A stretch of 64,000 nucleotides of DNA, taken from Glandiceps talaboti. Lineage: Eukaryota; Hemichordata; Enteropneusta; Spengelidae. A model generated the notes under the pieces. That model made no database searches and was not told where the DNA came from. It saw nothing but the letters and a program-made list of their open reading frames with translations. Shown here piece after piece: positions 44,776-56,245 of the stretch. A program made the translations under genes and the position numbers. The stretch spans positions 5,476,040 to 5,540,039 of the forward strand of contig NC_135569.1 of the NCBI RefSeq assembly GCF_964340395.1. Direction: 5' to 3'. Within the stretch, counting starts at the first letter, position 1, and each line of letters starts with the position of its first letter.

Positions 44776-45194
44776 TCAGATCATGAAGTTTGATGGTTTC
44801 TTGAATTTAGATACTTTACATCAATGACGCAATATCCCCTTATCCTTGCCAGGCAATTTTAATAAGATTTTTGTGGAGCCGCACTTCGTTTTGTTTCTAC
44901 ACAAATGGCTTTCATTGTACAACGAGAACTCTACGTTAACCAGATATTTTAGTCCAGACAGATAACGATTTCATATTAGAGAAAATATTTATTTTACACT
45001 GGTGTCAATGCCTCTCACGAAAACTTTCAGTGCACGACTGCAACGCCAGTTGTATCGAATTTTACACTGTAACAATATACGCCAAATCGCTTGAAACAAA
45101 ACGTCACCTGACACGACGAAATCTGTTATTGATATTCTTACATTTTATCGTCTGACTCGACAAAAATATGTAAAATTATGACATTTGAAGTGTT

Positions 45195-45520
45195 GGTCGC
45201 CCAAAGGTGTATGTAGTCTGTAAAGTACGCCTTGGTGGAGCGCCCTCACACATCGTCAACCCAGACGACGCTGTTTCAGCCTGGGATTTACTGGAAGTAA
45301 CAGCTCTGCTTACCGACAACCTATATCTTTTCAGTTTTCACCATTCTTTGCTTACTTTAGAGTTCTCTTCAGTAATCCTGTGTCAGTTTTTGTGTCAGAC
45401 TTGGTATTTACCAGTACAGTTTCTGTTGTCAGTTGTTTATGTATGTAGCCTTTTGGCCGATATGAATTTAATAAAGAAATGAGTAACGAACGAACGTTTC
45501 AACCTATGGCCATGAACAAC
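45195..45520 (+). mobile_element. Possible solo LTR or old retroelement fragment
   Basis: The block starts near TGTTGGTCGCCCAAAGG, is pyrimidine-rich in its middle, and carries AATAAA at 45470-45475 near its end, as retroelement LTRs often do. No primer-binding site, terminal CA or target-site duplication could be confirmed. The AATAAA could instead serve as the polyadenylation signal of the upstream glycosyltransferase gene. Confidence 0.25.
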
Positions 45521-45639
45521 ACGCACAAACTCTTCCAAAATTGCAAAATATACCAATGTTACCATACCATTTCACCCAATCATTAACTAATAATTAATAT
45601 TTGGATAGTAAAAGCCATTGTCACCCAAAAGTCACGTAC

Positions 45640-45885
45640 AAAAGATTATTGATGGCATTTGCCTCTGTGATGGCAACCAATTTCGTAAGCGAGATATTGT
45701 CATTGCACAGAAAACATGGATTATATACCCAGCTGGCCATTCTACGTCACGACTATTCGTGTCTACGTCACTGGTTTTGCGGCGGTCGAAATATCAGTCA
45801 AAACGTTCAAAATCGCCATTATTTTCTCGATTTTTCATGAATTACGCTTTAGAGGAGGTAAAATACTCGTGACCTAAGGAGTCTA
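45640..45885. repeat. Interspersed repeat family C, copy 2
   Basis: Matches 14590-14870 and 56725-57050 through TGGATTATATACC, CATTCTACGTCACGAC, ATCAGTCAAAACGTTCAAAA and GATTTTTCATGAATTA; it ends early, at AAAATACTCGTGACCTAA. Confidence 0.75.
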
Positions 45886-45984
45886 TCGAAATATATTCAC
45901 TGAAAATTGTTAAAATACTAATAATCAGACATAATTATATATGTTTTTGAGGTTGATTGTATCCATAAGTAGTACAGTCACAAG

Positions 45985-46132
45985 ATGAAATCGTGATCGT
46001 GTTGGGGGCGCTAGTTTTAGTGTGGTGACCCGAAAATCATTTTGATTGGATTTATTGTTCCACATTGTGTTTACAGCTATATAAATAACTTCACTCACAG
46101 GTGATTAAATATTGTTCAGGGTGTACGATAGA
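45985..46132. repeat. Short interspersed repeat, partner of 20430-20525
   Basis: Shares TCGTGATCGTGTTGGGGGCGCT-like sequence and AATATTGTTCAGGGTGTACG with the copy near 20.4 kb. Confidence 0.6.
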
Positions 46133-46424
46133 AAGTGAGATACGTCGTGTTGTTCCGCCCTCATCGGCCTCTTATTACCGTGGGAAGGGTGACCGATGTG
46201 TGAGGGCGCCCCGTCACGGCGTGCGCATCAATCAATCATTCGAGAAAAAACCCGACCCTTGTACACCACCGTAGAGAGGTCTGGGATTAGCATCCAATTA
46301 TACAAATGCAGATGTCATGTCACCACTGCCCGCATCTTTGCACTGTCTAAAGTTTGTACCTTACAGCTCGTTTTATATTTCAAATGTCATTATTCTGATT
46401 GTTGAAGGAAAAAGAAATTAGTAC

Positions 46425-46752
46425 CTGTTTACTGTTGGTCTCTGTCCCAGTTAAAGAGTTACAGCCTATTTTACCACTAGATATCTTACACTGAAATACA
46501 TACAAAGTTTTGTCAAAAAGTTATAAATGATGCTGGATGTACACTTTGTAGCATTCCGTTTTATCACAACATTCATACACAAAATAAGTCAAAGACAAAC
46601 TTAATACAACACACATGAACACACATACATTGTATGCTTACAAAACAGTGGCAGCACAAACATGTAAACATTAAGTTACATTACTTCCTTGTGGCACATT
46701 ATCTGGCAAAGTAGTAATTCTAATTACAGGAAATCAATGCAATGCAATGCAA

Positions 46753-46847
<95 letters not shown>

Positions 46848-46852
46848 ATATA

Positions 46853-46889
<37 letters not shown>

Positions 46890-47515
46890 AAATAGCTCCC
46901 CACCTGGTCTACTGTACATTCATCTTCCAACTCATGATGATTTCGATTAACTTCCAGCGTTGTATTACGATCTGACTCCTTGGCCGTGTTTTTCTGAAAT
47001 GTCAGATGATATAATTATTAAATTTGTGGTAATTACTCTATTCAAGGGTGACAAAATAAAATCTTCTAAAACATATTACACAGTCACATCATTTTGATAA
47101 ATGATTCCTGATCAACTTTATGGTTTTACAACATTATGTAGTACATGATCGACCAGCTGGACCTGCACAGCTGCATCACCAGGTGGGAAGACGATACATA
47201 ATAATGTCTCAAAGTTAAACTAACCTTTGTTTACAACTTGAACTGTCCCTTCTTTCTGGGCGCCTTTGTTCTTATGCCAAGGAAAGATAGTTGGAATACA
47301 TAACTCTTCACGTTGTTTACGAAATGTACGTCACATACATTTTGGTGGACACTTGGTTGCCACGACCGCCGGTTTTTACGATGCGATCGTACAGCTACAA
47401 TCCACGCATTTCGACGTTATTTGGCCCTACTGGAAACTTGTAATATTTTCCCCCATCACGCCAACGTTGTCGAAAACGAAAGGGAACACAACAGTTGCCC
47501 TTTTTACCGATATCT
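46425..47515 (-). pseudogene. THAP-domain gene fragment, copy A
   Basis: THAP exon at 47225-47515 (minus): NCCVPFRFRQRW, then GGKYYKFPVGP, then after a 1-nt loss RRNAWIVAVRS, SWQPSVHQNVCDVHFV, then after another frameshift REELCIPTIFP. This follows the THAP order (Cys pair, FP, W..A.R, C-x2-H, AVPTIF). The exon ends at a donor-like AAAG|GTTAGT. Downstream on the minus strand are a linker-exon relic (acceptor CATTTCAG at about 46994) and a 66-bp exon-like block (46425-46490). THAP domains are DNA-binding zinc fingers related to P-element-type transposases. The first zinc-binding pair is altered (C-x4-R) and two frameshifts are present, so it is not functional as a THAP protein. Confidence 0.55.
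46749..46890. repeat. (AAAT)n microsatellite, unit A
   Basis: About 140 bp of AAAT with one ATAT interruption, preceded by AATGCAATGCAATGC. The homologous tract in unit B is at 48519-48668. Confidence 0.98.
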
Positions 47516-48206
47516 GAAAACTACACATTGGAGTCTACCAACGTCTACTAATTCTGTGCGTAGCAGACGACAATCGCAGAGCTATCTTCCCGCCTCGTGT
47601 CTCGTACTGATTAAATAATGCGTTGCATGCCGTCAGAAACGGAAAGTCGACTAACGATCGTCGCGACTTGCAGACTTGCCATCTTTTAAATTCTGTAGAA
47701 TAATTAATGCGTACAGCGAGTTCAAACCAGCAGCTGGCCATCGCGTAAGTAATACCCATTTCATAGGAGGCATGGAAAAAATACTAAATTCTCACTGAAG
47801 AAAACTCCCACTAAATTACCTAGACGTCCTTTAGTAAGGAGATCCCTTGAAAATATGGATATATCGCAAGCGACTCTGTGCGTTGAGATGGGTAATTCGG
47901 AGGTCGAGTCTTTGCAGAACTCTGATTTCCAATCAAAGTCAAGCGCTACGTTGAATGCCATCAAAAACGACCATTCATATTGCATGCCGGGATTGCATGC
48001 CCACAGCCACAGACGAGTCCATCGGACCTTCAAATTTTATCCCAAACAAATGTCATTATTCTGATTGCTGAAGCATCACTTAAGACATTGGACCAAATGC
48101 TATTTATATATTGTAGAATATAAATAATCATCTGTTAATGTTCAATGCTCTAATATATGATAAGGCACAACCATACTGAATAACCTGATAAGGAAATAAT
48201 CATTAC

Positions 48207-48541
48207 CTGTTTACTGTTAGTCTCTGTCCCAGTGAAAGAGTTACAGCTTATGTCACAACTAGATGTCTTACACTGAAATACATACAAAGTTTTGTCCAAG
48301 TTAGAAATATGCTGAATGTACACTTTGTAGCATTCCGATTTATCACAACATTCATACACAAAATAAGTCAGACAAACTTAATACAACACATATATACACA
48401 CATATGCTTACAAAACAGTAAGTGGCAGCACAAACATGTGAACGTAAAGTTACATTACTTCCTTGTGGCACATTATCTGGCAAAGTAGTAATTCTAATTA
48501 CAGGAAATCAATGCAATGCAATAAATAAATGAATAAATGAA

Positions 48542-48580
<39 letters not shown>

Positions 48581-48593
48581 ACAAATAAACAAA

Positions 48594-48664
<71 letters not shown>

Positions 48665-49310
48665 ATAGCTCCCCACCTGGTCTACTCACAGTGTATATTC
48701 ATCTTCCAACTCATGATGATTTCGATTAACTTCCAGCGTTGTATTACGATCTGACTCCGGTCCCTGGCCGTGTTTTTCTGAAATGTCAAATGATATAATT
48801 ATTAAATTTGTGGTAAGTACTCTATTCAATTCAAGGGTGACAAAATAAAATCTTCTAAAACATATTACACATCATTTTGATAAATGATTCATGATCAACT
48901 TCATGATTTTACAACATTATGTAGTACATGATCGACCAGCTGGACCGGCGCAGCTGCAGCACTTGGTCACGTGGGAAGACGATACCTAATAATATCTCAA
49001 AGTTAAACTAACCTTTGTTTACAACTTGAACTGTCCCTTCTTTCTGTGTGCCTTTGTCATTATGCCAAGGAAAGATAGTTGGAATACATAACTCTTCACG
49101 TTGTTTACGAAATGTACGTCACACACTTTTTGGTGGACACTTGGTTGCCATGACCGTTGATTTTTATGATGCGATCGTACAGCTACAATCCACGCATTTC
49201 GACGTGATTTTGGCCCTACTAATAGCCGTAGCCAATATCCTAATATTTCCCCCATCACGCCAACGTTGTCGAAAACGAAAGGGAACACGCCAGTTGCCCT
49301 TTTTACCGAT
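48207..49310 (-). pseudogene. THAP-domain gene fragment, copy B
   Basis: THAP exon at 49013-49310 (minus): the Cys pair of copy A is replaced (NWRVPF) and the YYKFP segment is scrambled by indels. VGPKSRRNAWIVAVRS and QPSVHQKVCDVHFV are in one frame, and the frameshift before CIPTIFP is shared with copy A. Next come a linker exon at 48690-48777 (acceptor CATTTCAG, donor CACT|GTGAGT) and a 66-bp exon at 48207-48272 encoding CKTSSCDISCNSFTG... between a TATTTCAG acceptor and a CAG|GTAATG donor. Splice signals are better kept than coding frames. Confidence 0.55.
48519..48668. repeat. (AAAT)n microsatellite, unit B
   Basis: About 150 bp of AAAT with AAAC and GAAT variants; homologue of 46749-46890. 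Confidence 0.98.
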
Positions 49311-50039
49311 ATCTGAAAACTACACATTGGAGTCTACCGACGTCTACGAATTCCAATACAAATGCTGTGCGTAGCAGACGACAATCGCAGAACTATCCTC
49401 CCGCCTCGGACCTCGTACTGATCAAATAATGCGTTGCATGCGCCGTCAGAAACGGAAAGCCGACTAACGATCGTCGCGACTTGCAGACTTGCCATCTTTT
49501 AAATTCTGTAGAATGATGCAAGTGCAGCGAGTTCAAACCAACAGCTGGCCATCGCGTATGTAGTACCCCTTTCATAGGAGGCATGAAAAATTACATGGAA
49601 AAAATACTGAATTCTCACTGAAGAAAACTCCCACTAAATTACCTAGACGTCCTTTAGTAAGGAGATCCCTTGAAAATGTGGATATATCGCAAGCGGGTCT
49701 GTGCGCGCGTTGAGATGGACATTTCGGAGGTCGAGCCTTTGCAGAACTCTGATTTCCAATCAAAGTTAAGCACTTTGTTGAATGCCATCAAAAACGACCA
49801 TTCATATTGCATACCGGGATTGCATGCCTACGGCTACAGGCGAGTCCATCAGACCTTCAAATTTATCCCAAACAAATATGACATTATTCGAGATATGGAT
49901 TTGAAAATTATGAAACTCCATGTTTGACGTGATTAATCGCAGACAGGTACGTCGTGGATTAATACATGTCATCTTCTCCAATTTGGATTTACTAAATCCC
50001 AAGTGGAAGAAGAGACCTTTTGTAATCATAATGCTAAAA

Positions 50040-52165
50040 GTATGTGGTGTAATAACTTACCTCTGATGGTGTTCACTAACCTGTAAGAATGTCTCACTCC
50101 ATATCCTCTGGCATCCTCTAAGGTCCTCATCAAGTTGCACAATTTTTTATTTTTTATTTGTTTACTTGGTGGTAAGCAATTATAAGCACGTCTCCGTTGT
50201 GTGTATTTCATATTTTTTATCACCATCTTTATTTGTTGCATACTTCAAATATCAAATCATCGAACCGATCTGATATTTTAACTTTTGAAGTTTCAATGCC
50301 ACATTGTCTTGGTTTTTGTGTACAAGCTATGGCTTCTGGAGTTGCTTTAATACCACTGAGTTTATATTTCACTAACTTATAAAGGTTTGCAGCTACCCTT
50401 TCTTCCAGCAAAACACTTGCAACTTGCACTAACATTGTCACTTGGCTGTATCCATGCACACGTACGCAGTACTTGTCTCTTCGATTCTGTAACTTGCACT
50501 AACAACTGCCTTTACTTTGATAGTGTCACTGTCTTCTTTTTGAAACAGTAAGTTCCTAACTTTCCCACATTTAAACATATTGTATCTACCTTGTCTATGG
50601 TTTTCCAAGTTACCTCCGAGCAACTAAATTAATTGTACCATGTCCAGAATTATCAAGAACAATAATTAATGAAGTGGTCCATCCACTTGGGTTTTGCCAT
50701 GATGCTTCTGCACGATCACTACGTTTTACTTGTCGTTCACATACATCTTCTGGGTTTACCACTATTTTGTTCATTTCTCTATCTTCACTATACAATTTAC
50801 ATCTTTAAAACAAAAGAATACGCGAAAATATAAGGTTGTGATATTTTTTATATACATTACATAGTAAACTAGTGTATACTTGTAACAAATCTAATCAGAT
50901 ACTGATGACTTTAGATTTACCATCGACGCGTCCAAGTCAAGTCAAGTTGGCACAGTATCACGGCTTAGCTAGGGCTACTGCCACCGACATGGCCCTTGAC
51001 GTTCCCCGCCGGAGCAGCTAGCGCCACCACTCGTGATATTTCTCGTCGCTGAACATTTCTCAACAAAACAAATCACACAGAAGTCATTCAACGCTTCCAT
51101 TCTATTTTTACAGTAAAACACCAAATGGAAACCTATTTTTTTTTTAAATTTCATTTCTCGTGCGGTGGTACTAGACACTCGACTTCCGATATAATGATAT
51201 ACTAGTCCTGCCCGGCGCTTGCATGTATGGAGTAAGACGTCCCTTTTGAGCGAAACGCGTGCACCACCTGTCTGCAAGCAAGACTAAGGCCTAATAAAAA
51301 AAAAATTGTTTGGTTCCGGTTACCCGACCCCACCTAGTTTTTCACGCCGAACCTAAACATTTTTTTACGTATTCGAGAAAAAAAATAAAATCGCCAAAAT
51401 TGTGAAGTCTCGCAAGAAATAGTGGATGCGGAAACTGACACGAACTTAAACATAATATAAAACTGTTCTTCCAATCTGTAATGACTGTACATCTGATGAG
51501 AACCCAATAGCAATAACACAGAGACCATATGGAAAAAAACTGTAAACATAGCTACCTGAACTAGACACTCACATATGAAAAAAATATATGTACAAAAAAA
51601 TAAAATAAAACGTCTACCTACCCCACCTATTCTAAAATTGAGCGTAATCGGAACCACACAATTTTTTTGGCCTACAGTAGTACTGATCTGATGATATACC
51701 AGTGCCACCAGCTAGCTGACGCAGAATGATAATGAAATACTTATAGTTTACAAACATACTATCGACTTTGAGTGCCAAATTGTTGAACACCGTATATTGT
51801 TGTTTGTATTTTTACAAAAATTAACAATTATGGAATAAGAAACTATTTTGCAATGATGAAAATACACAAAAAACAGACATCATAGTAGGATAGCGTGGAA
51901 ATGAACGGTCTCGTAAATCAACTTACCTGGCAACTAGATCTATTTTACGGTCGTCCAGACGCGTTACGGCACTGCAACCACCTCTTCAGTTGAGGAACAG
52001 TACACTCCGAAAACGGACCATCAATAACAGCGCTGGATATACTAATTTTCATCAGAATCCATCTCATACACAAGCTATTACAAGTCAACATTGTAAAACT
52101 ACTGCCGGGCAAATTATCGTCTGCCTGCGTCGTCTGCAATGCGCAAACCACAATGAATCCCATAG
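50040..52165 (-). pseudogene. Degenerate SAP + SWIM zinc-finger protein gene
   Basis: First exon relic (51938-52165, minus): FSECTVPQLKRWLQCRNASG followed after a 1-nt frameshift by RKIDLVAR and a donor CAG|GTAAGT; this is a SAP-domain pattern. Second block (about 50800-50040): KVRNLLFQKEDSD, IKVKAVVSASYRIE, then in a shifted frame SASCKCFAGRKGSCKP, then ACTQKPRQC and LPPSKQIKNKK. This order is that of the invertebrate-expanded SAP/SWIM (often YqaJ nuclease) proteins. The SWIM motif CxC...CxH has its final His changed to Pro, and several stops and frameshifts break the frame. No YqaJ segment is seen downstream. The span 50801-51937 would be its intron and shows nothing else. Confidence 0.5.
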
Positions 52166-53194
52166 TTCAGCGCGCGAGGATAATCTCGCGCATGCGTATT
52201 TTGTTTGAAAATCCGCCAGTATGCATGTATGATGACTTTGATCAAAATTCGGATCAACATCGAACGGTAAGGACGTGAATTCTACAACTATTGAGACATT
52301 GCGGTCGTCTCTTGAATTGTACACGATCGTGGCTTGATCACTATGAATTGTGATCGACTACGATCGTCGCATGAATTGCAGCGACACTTTGACGGTTTAA
52401 TTTCTTCGTCCCCATCTGATGACAACACTACTACAACAAGAAGAGAAGTTGAAATGTCAAGAGTAACTACTTTACAATAAAAAATACTGAAATACGAAGT
52501 TAAAATCTCAACAAAAGTACAAACACATCAGTGATGCAATACCAAACACACACACATGTGCCTATGACTATTCAAAAATATTGTCAATGTCTCAAAGAAG
52601 TAGTATATGAAAATGTCCCACCTTCACAACGGTATCCTGTCTTCACAACTCTACCACAGAATTTTATCCAATAATAAGTTAGTCTTTATTGGGGGCAGTT
52701 AATTTTATGTAATGTTCAAACAGAATATTTGTAAGCTCAGGATGTTGGTCATGAGAACAGCGCTCCTAGTGTCCAAAGTATGAAATCTTTTGTTTTCCTG
52801 ATAACCAGACTATGGCGTAATATAGTACCAGTAATTTGATTACAGCAGCATCTGTGAATCCACCCAGCGCGACTAAGAACTGCGTGCCCTCCTTTTTCCA
52901 TTAACCACACACACACACACACACACCAGAATTGGTTGCTTCAGCATCTAGTAACTTTACCTGTGGTAGTTTTCTACAGGCTCTCTCCTAGTAGTCGAAT
53001 ACTACCGAAATTCTAGCAATATCTCCTGCTGGGCAAAGGGTGAACAATGCTTGTCAGCAGTAATCCATCACACACTGACAGGCGGTTGTAATTGCAGTTG
53101 TAATTGGTTACCTCGTTCAGTTTACTAAACTCAACCTCCAGTTATATAAGAACACAATGATGTCATGTTTATCTCAACGCTCCGACAGCAGGGG

Positions 53195-53208
53195 GGAGAA
53201 GAGATAGA

Positions 53209-53268
<60 letters not shown>

Positions 53269-53285
53269 GAGATAGAGTTAGAGAG
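53195..53285. repeat. (GATA)/(GA)n microsatellite
   Basis: GATAGATAGATA followed by an imperfect GA run. Confidence 0.95.
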
Positions 53286-54419
53286 ATAGACACACACACA
53301 CATAGTCAAATATCATATCATCCACTTATCATTTTAGGTACATAAACCTACAGACCAACTATATACAAGGAACGAAGGCAAACATTTCCTCTATTAATTT
53401 AATATATATAAAAAAACTTATCTTATTCATTTTGCACTTCAATGCAATAAAACAAAATATCAAAGATACGCAACAACTCATGTACAACAGATCACACTAA
53501 CTTGCCTTGAGTACGTAAAAAAACCCACCATTTTTTCCTTGCGCTGGAATATTATTATATATATAGTACATCTGAACTCAAGCACATTGACTTTTTACCT
53601 GCACAAGTCTACAGGTGTCGACCAAAGCTTTAGTTCTGCTTGCACTAACTATTAATTGCCTGAAAAGTTTTAAAAATCTATGTTGATATTTTACCTAATA
53701 ATTTTGTATATGACCTTGAAAAACTTTGACACCTGTGTGTGTACGTTTATCATCCTTAATCTCACAGGGACACGTAACATTGCTTTGATAAGAGAATGTA
53801 TATGTACAAATACTGTCTACCAGTATGATTCTGAATAACTTTGCTGCAAATGAATGTACTATGTTCTCTCCTCCTTACGCATAAAGATTTTTTTTCTTTA
53901 GATTCATAGCAGAATTGGTAATGGTATATTATTTATTCCTCCAAACAAGCAAGACGAAGTAAAAGTAGCAACGATTTTTCATATTTGTAATATAATATTT
54001 TTCCATCCATACAGCAAAATTATGTGCCCCTGTGATTAATCTAGATCACCATTTTTTGAGTTGAGGTCTTTTGACCAAAATGCAGCGAATTTTTAAATAT
54101 AACTCTGAATGGAAATAAATATTGATTGATTAAAATATAAAGAATTCCAATACAATATGTGTTTACAGAATAAAAACTCCTTACAGTCTAATAAATTTCA
54201 GAGAAAACTTGTTTTCTGAACTTATCGATAGTTCTCCATCAATCCAAATGACTTTTCTTTATTTTTGGATTTGACGGACTTATAAATGATGGGAGTATAC
54301 TTTAGAGGATTGACGAAGTCAATTTGTTTCCTTAAATGTTGACAAATTACTTATGTTGGGTGGATTTCTACAACCCTTGTCTGACGTGGACTTATGCAAA
54401 TGACTTATGTTGTAACTAC

Positions 54420-54801
54420 AATGATGTAGGCTTGGTGTTTCACTCATGGGACATTACACTTTTGACACAAAGATGGACATATCTCGACTCTAGACTAACA
54501 ATAACAGAGACACAACAAACACAGCAGGATCCTTTGCCCAATCACATTGAACACTGATAAGCATTACTATTCTTTCACAGTGCAGTAAAAACTGGCTTCT
54601 AATGAAAACATTACACATGGCCTTGATGATTTTAATGGCTGTAATTGTTTATTTTGTAACTGATTTAAACTTTTTAACTTGACTACTTCTACATCCCCAC
54701 TGTGTAAGGCACCTATGTAATTGTTTCTTTTGCATTAGAAGTTGTCCGAGGGTGTGTAATAAATGTCATTTGCCTGAGTGAAACACTAAGCCAACATCAT
54801 T
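54420..54801. mobile_element. MITE family B, 382 bp with about 30-bp imperfect TIRs
   Basis: The left end AATGATGTAGGCTTGGTG... and the reverse complement of the right end AATGATGTTGGCTTAGTG... match with few differences over about 28 bp, including TGTTTCACTCA in both. The body has no open frame. A second, partial copy lies at 58560-58770. The target-site duplication is not resolved. Confidence 0.75.
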
Positions 54802-55930
54802 TTAGCTGTATCTATGAAATGAAAAACACACTTCTGTGGATGCTAAGGTAGTAGACATATACATAACAATAGACTTCACATCCGATCTGTGATCTTGCTT
54901 CACTGTCTCATTTACCATTCGTAATATGATCAATAGACCTGTTGCTGGTTCCGAGATGCATTGCGTGTCTCTCCATACAATGCCATGTATTGTACGTGCT
55001 GAGGATTTTGCACACGCTACTCAGGGGGCAAGTTTGTCACCTGACCGTACCCTGGGTTCATCCATAAAATCCCTCTATATCATTGATGGCGTTTAGTTCT
55101 ATAAAATCACTCGTAATCAAAGAGGTCAACATGTCTTACCATCATTTCCTGATAAAAATGTTATTTCAAACGTAATAAGACAAAACAAGACTAACTGTAA
55201 CAACATAAATGCCGTCCTCGCGCACAATGCATCTTGGAACTGGAAAATCAACTATGGCAACCGATTAATGTGGCTTGAAAATCATACTCTCAAACTGAGT
55301 GGTTTGAAAAAACTCACTCAAACGGATTGGTCGCAACGGGGATGGAGTGAGTGACAACGAACATCAGCCTATTGGACTATATTCAAATGAAGTCAATATG
55401 TAAATGTGCCCTTGTTGAAATGAGCACAACAGCAAAACAATATATATATATAGCGAATATTATGTAAATATCTGCAAACAGGCATGCTGATACATGTCAT
55501 TGCACGGTGTGGATAAATGACTTGGCTGTCACTGCTAGCATTACAAGTGAGTGGTGAGAGAGCAAAGCAAAATCACAGATCAAGATGTAAAAAGGCTAAG
55601 TTAACATAACAATAAAATAGAAACGGAACAGTAAGGCACGCCATTTTGACATCCCACAACAGTTAATTACATTACCGTATATCATAGTATAGCACACATT
55701 AAAAAACACTTCTACATTTTCTTCACCCTCCTCCCCCTGTGTTAATTACAGCATGTTACATACAACATGTTGACCAAAAATGAACATTTAAGTCTAATTT
55801 CTAATATTATCCTCAACCACATTTTGGCTATTAAAAAAAATGGACATTGAATCCCTCTAATATCTTCCTGTGTAAGTTTCACAGATTTCCACCAAGTCTC
55901 GGTCGAACAAATATCTTTTGCTCAGTCTCT

Positions 55931-56208
55931 TTACTCTTGTCCCAGATTGTCTTGAAGACTTGCTGCTGCAGCCTGAATAGATAGAGTCACTAGAGAGATT
56001 TGTTTCTTTACCATCTCCATACTCTGAGTGTCACTTGAGTCAGCCTGCAGTATGCTGCTAGTAATACCAGAAAGACTCGCACCCTCATATATGTTCTCTG
56101 ATTTTGGGGCAAATAACACATGTCTGCAAGAAAATCAATCAATCAATCAGTCAATCAAACAAGCAACAATCAATCAATACATCAGCCCATCAATCAATCA
56201 ATCAATAC

Positions 56209-56245
<37 letters not shown>

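Larger units (their letters stand above)
44776..46381. other. Intergenic region downstream of the glycosyltransferase
   Basis: Contains a copy of the dispersed ATTTTATCGTCTG motif (about 45143), a possible solo LTR (45195-45520), family C copy 2 (45640-45885), and the repeat shared with 20430-20525 (45985-46132). The overlapping 79-84-residue open frames at 45601-45872 lie in family C repeat and are not genes. Confidence 0.5.
46382..49875. repeat. Tandem segmental duplication: unit A 46382-48047, unit B 48048-about 49875
   Basis: Both units begin AAATGTCATTATTCTGATTG and carry the same succession: a 66-bp exon-like block, an (AAAT)n tract, a linker exon, a THAP exon and a block at 47770-48040/49580-49870. 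Unit B has about 120 bp of extra sequence near its start (48080-48195). Homology is high but with many indels, and a trace of the unit start recurs at about 49875 (CAAATATGACATTATTC). Confidence 0.9.
52166..55930. other. Intergenic region upstream of the broken SAP/SWIM gene and downstream of the M28B gene
   Basis: Contains (CA)n at 52906-52926, a GA-rich tract (53195-53285) and MITE family B (54420-54801). 53286-54419 and 54802-55930 show no recognisable element. The 3' UTR of the M28B gene runs down from 55930 on the minus strand; the first convincing poly(A) signal is not obvious. Confidence 0.5.

Noticed and set aside
47761-48064. Opposed open frames on both strands in unit A
   Set aside because: In unit B the plus-strand frame is broken by a frameshift and the minus frame diverges; no family is recognisable, so neither is called as a gene.
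51334-51708. 124-codon minus-strand open frame with hydrophobic stretches
   Set aside because: AT-rich, no domain, and it lies in the presumed intron of the broken SAP/SWIM gene; hydrophobicity reflects T-rich codons.
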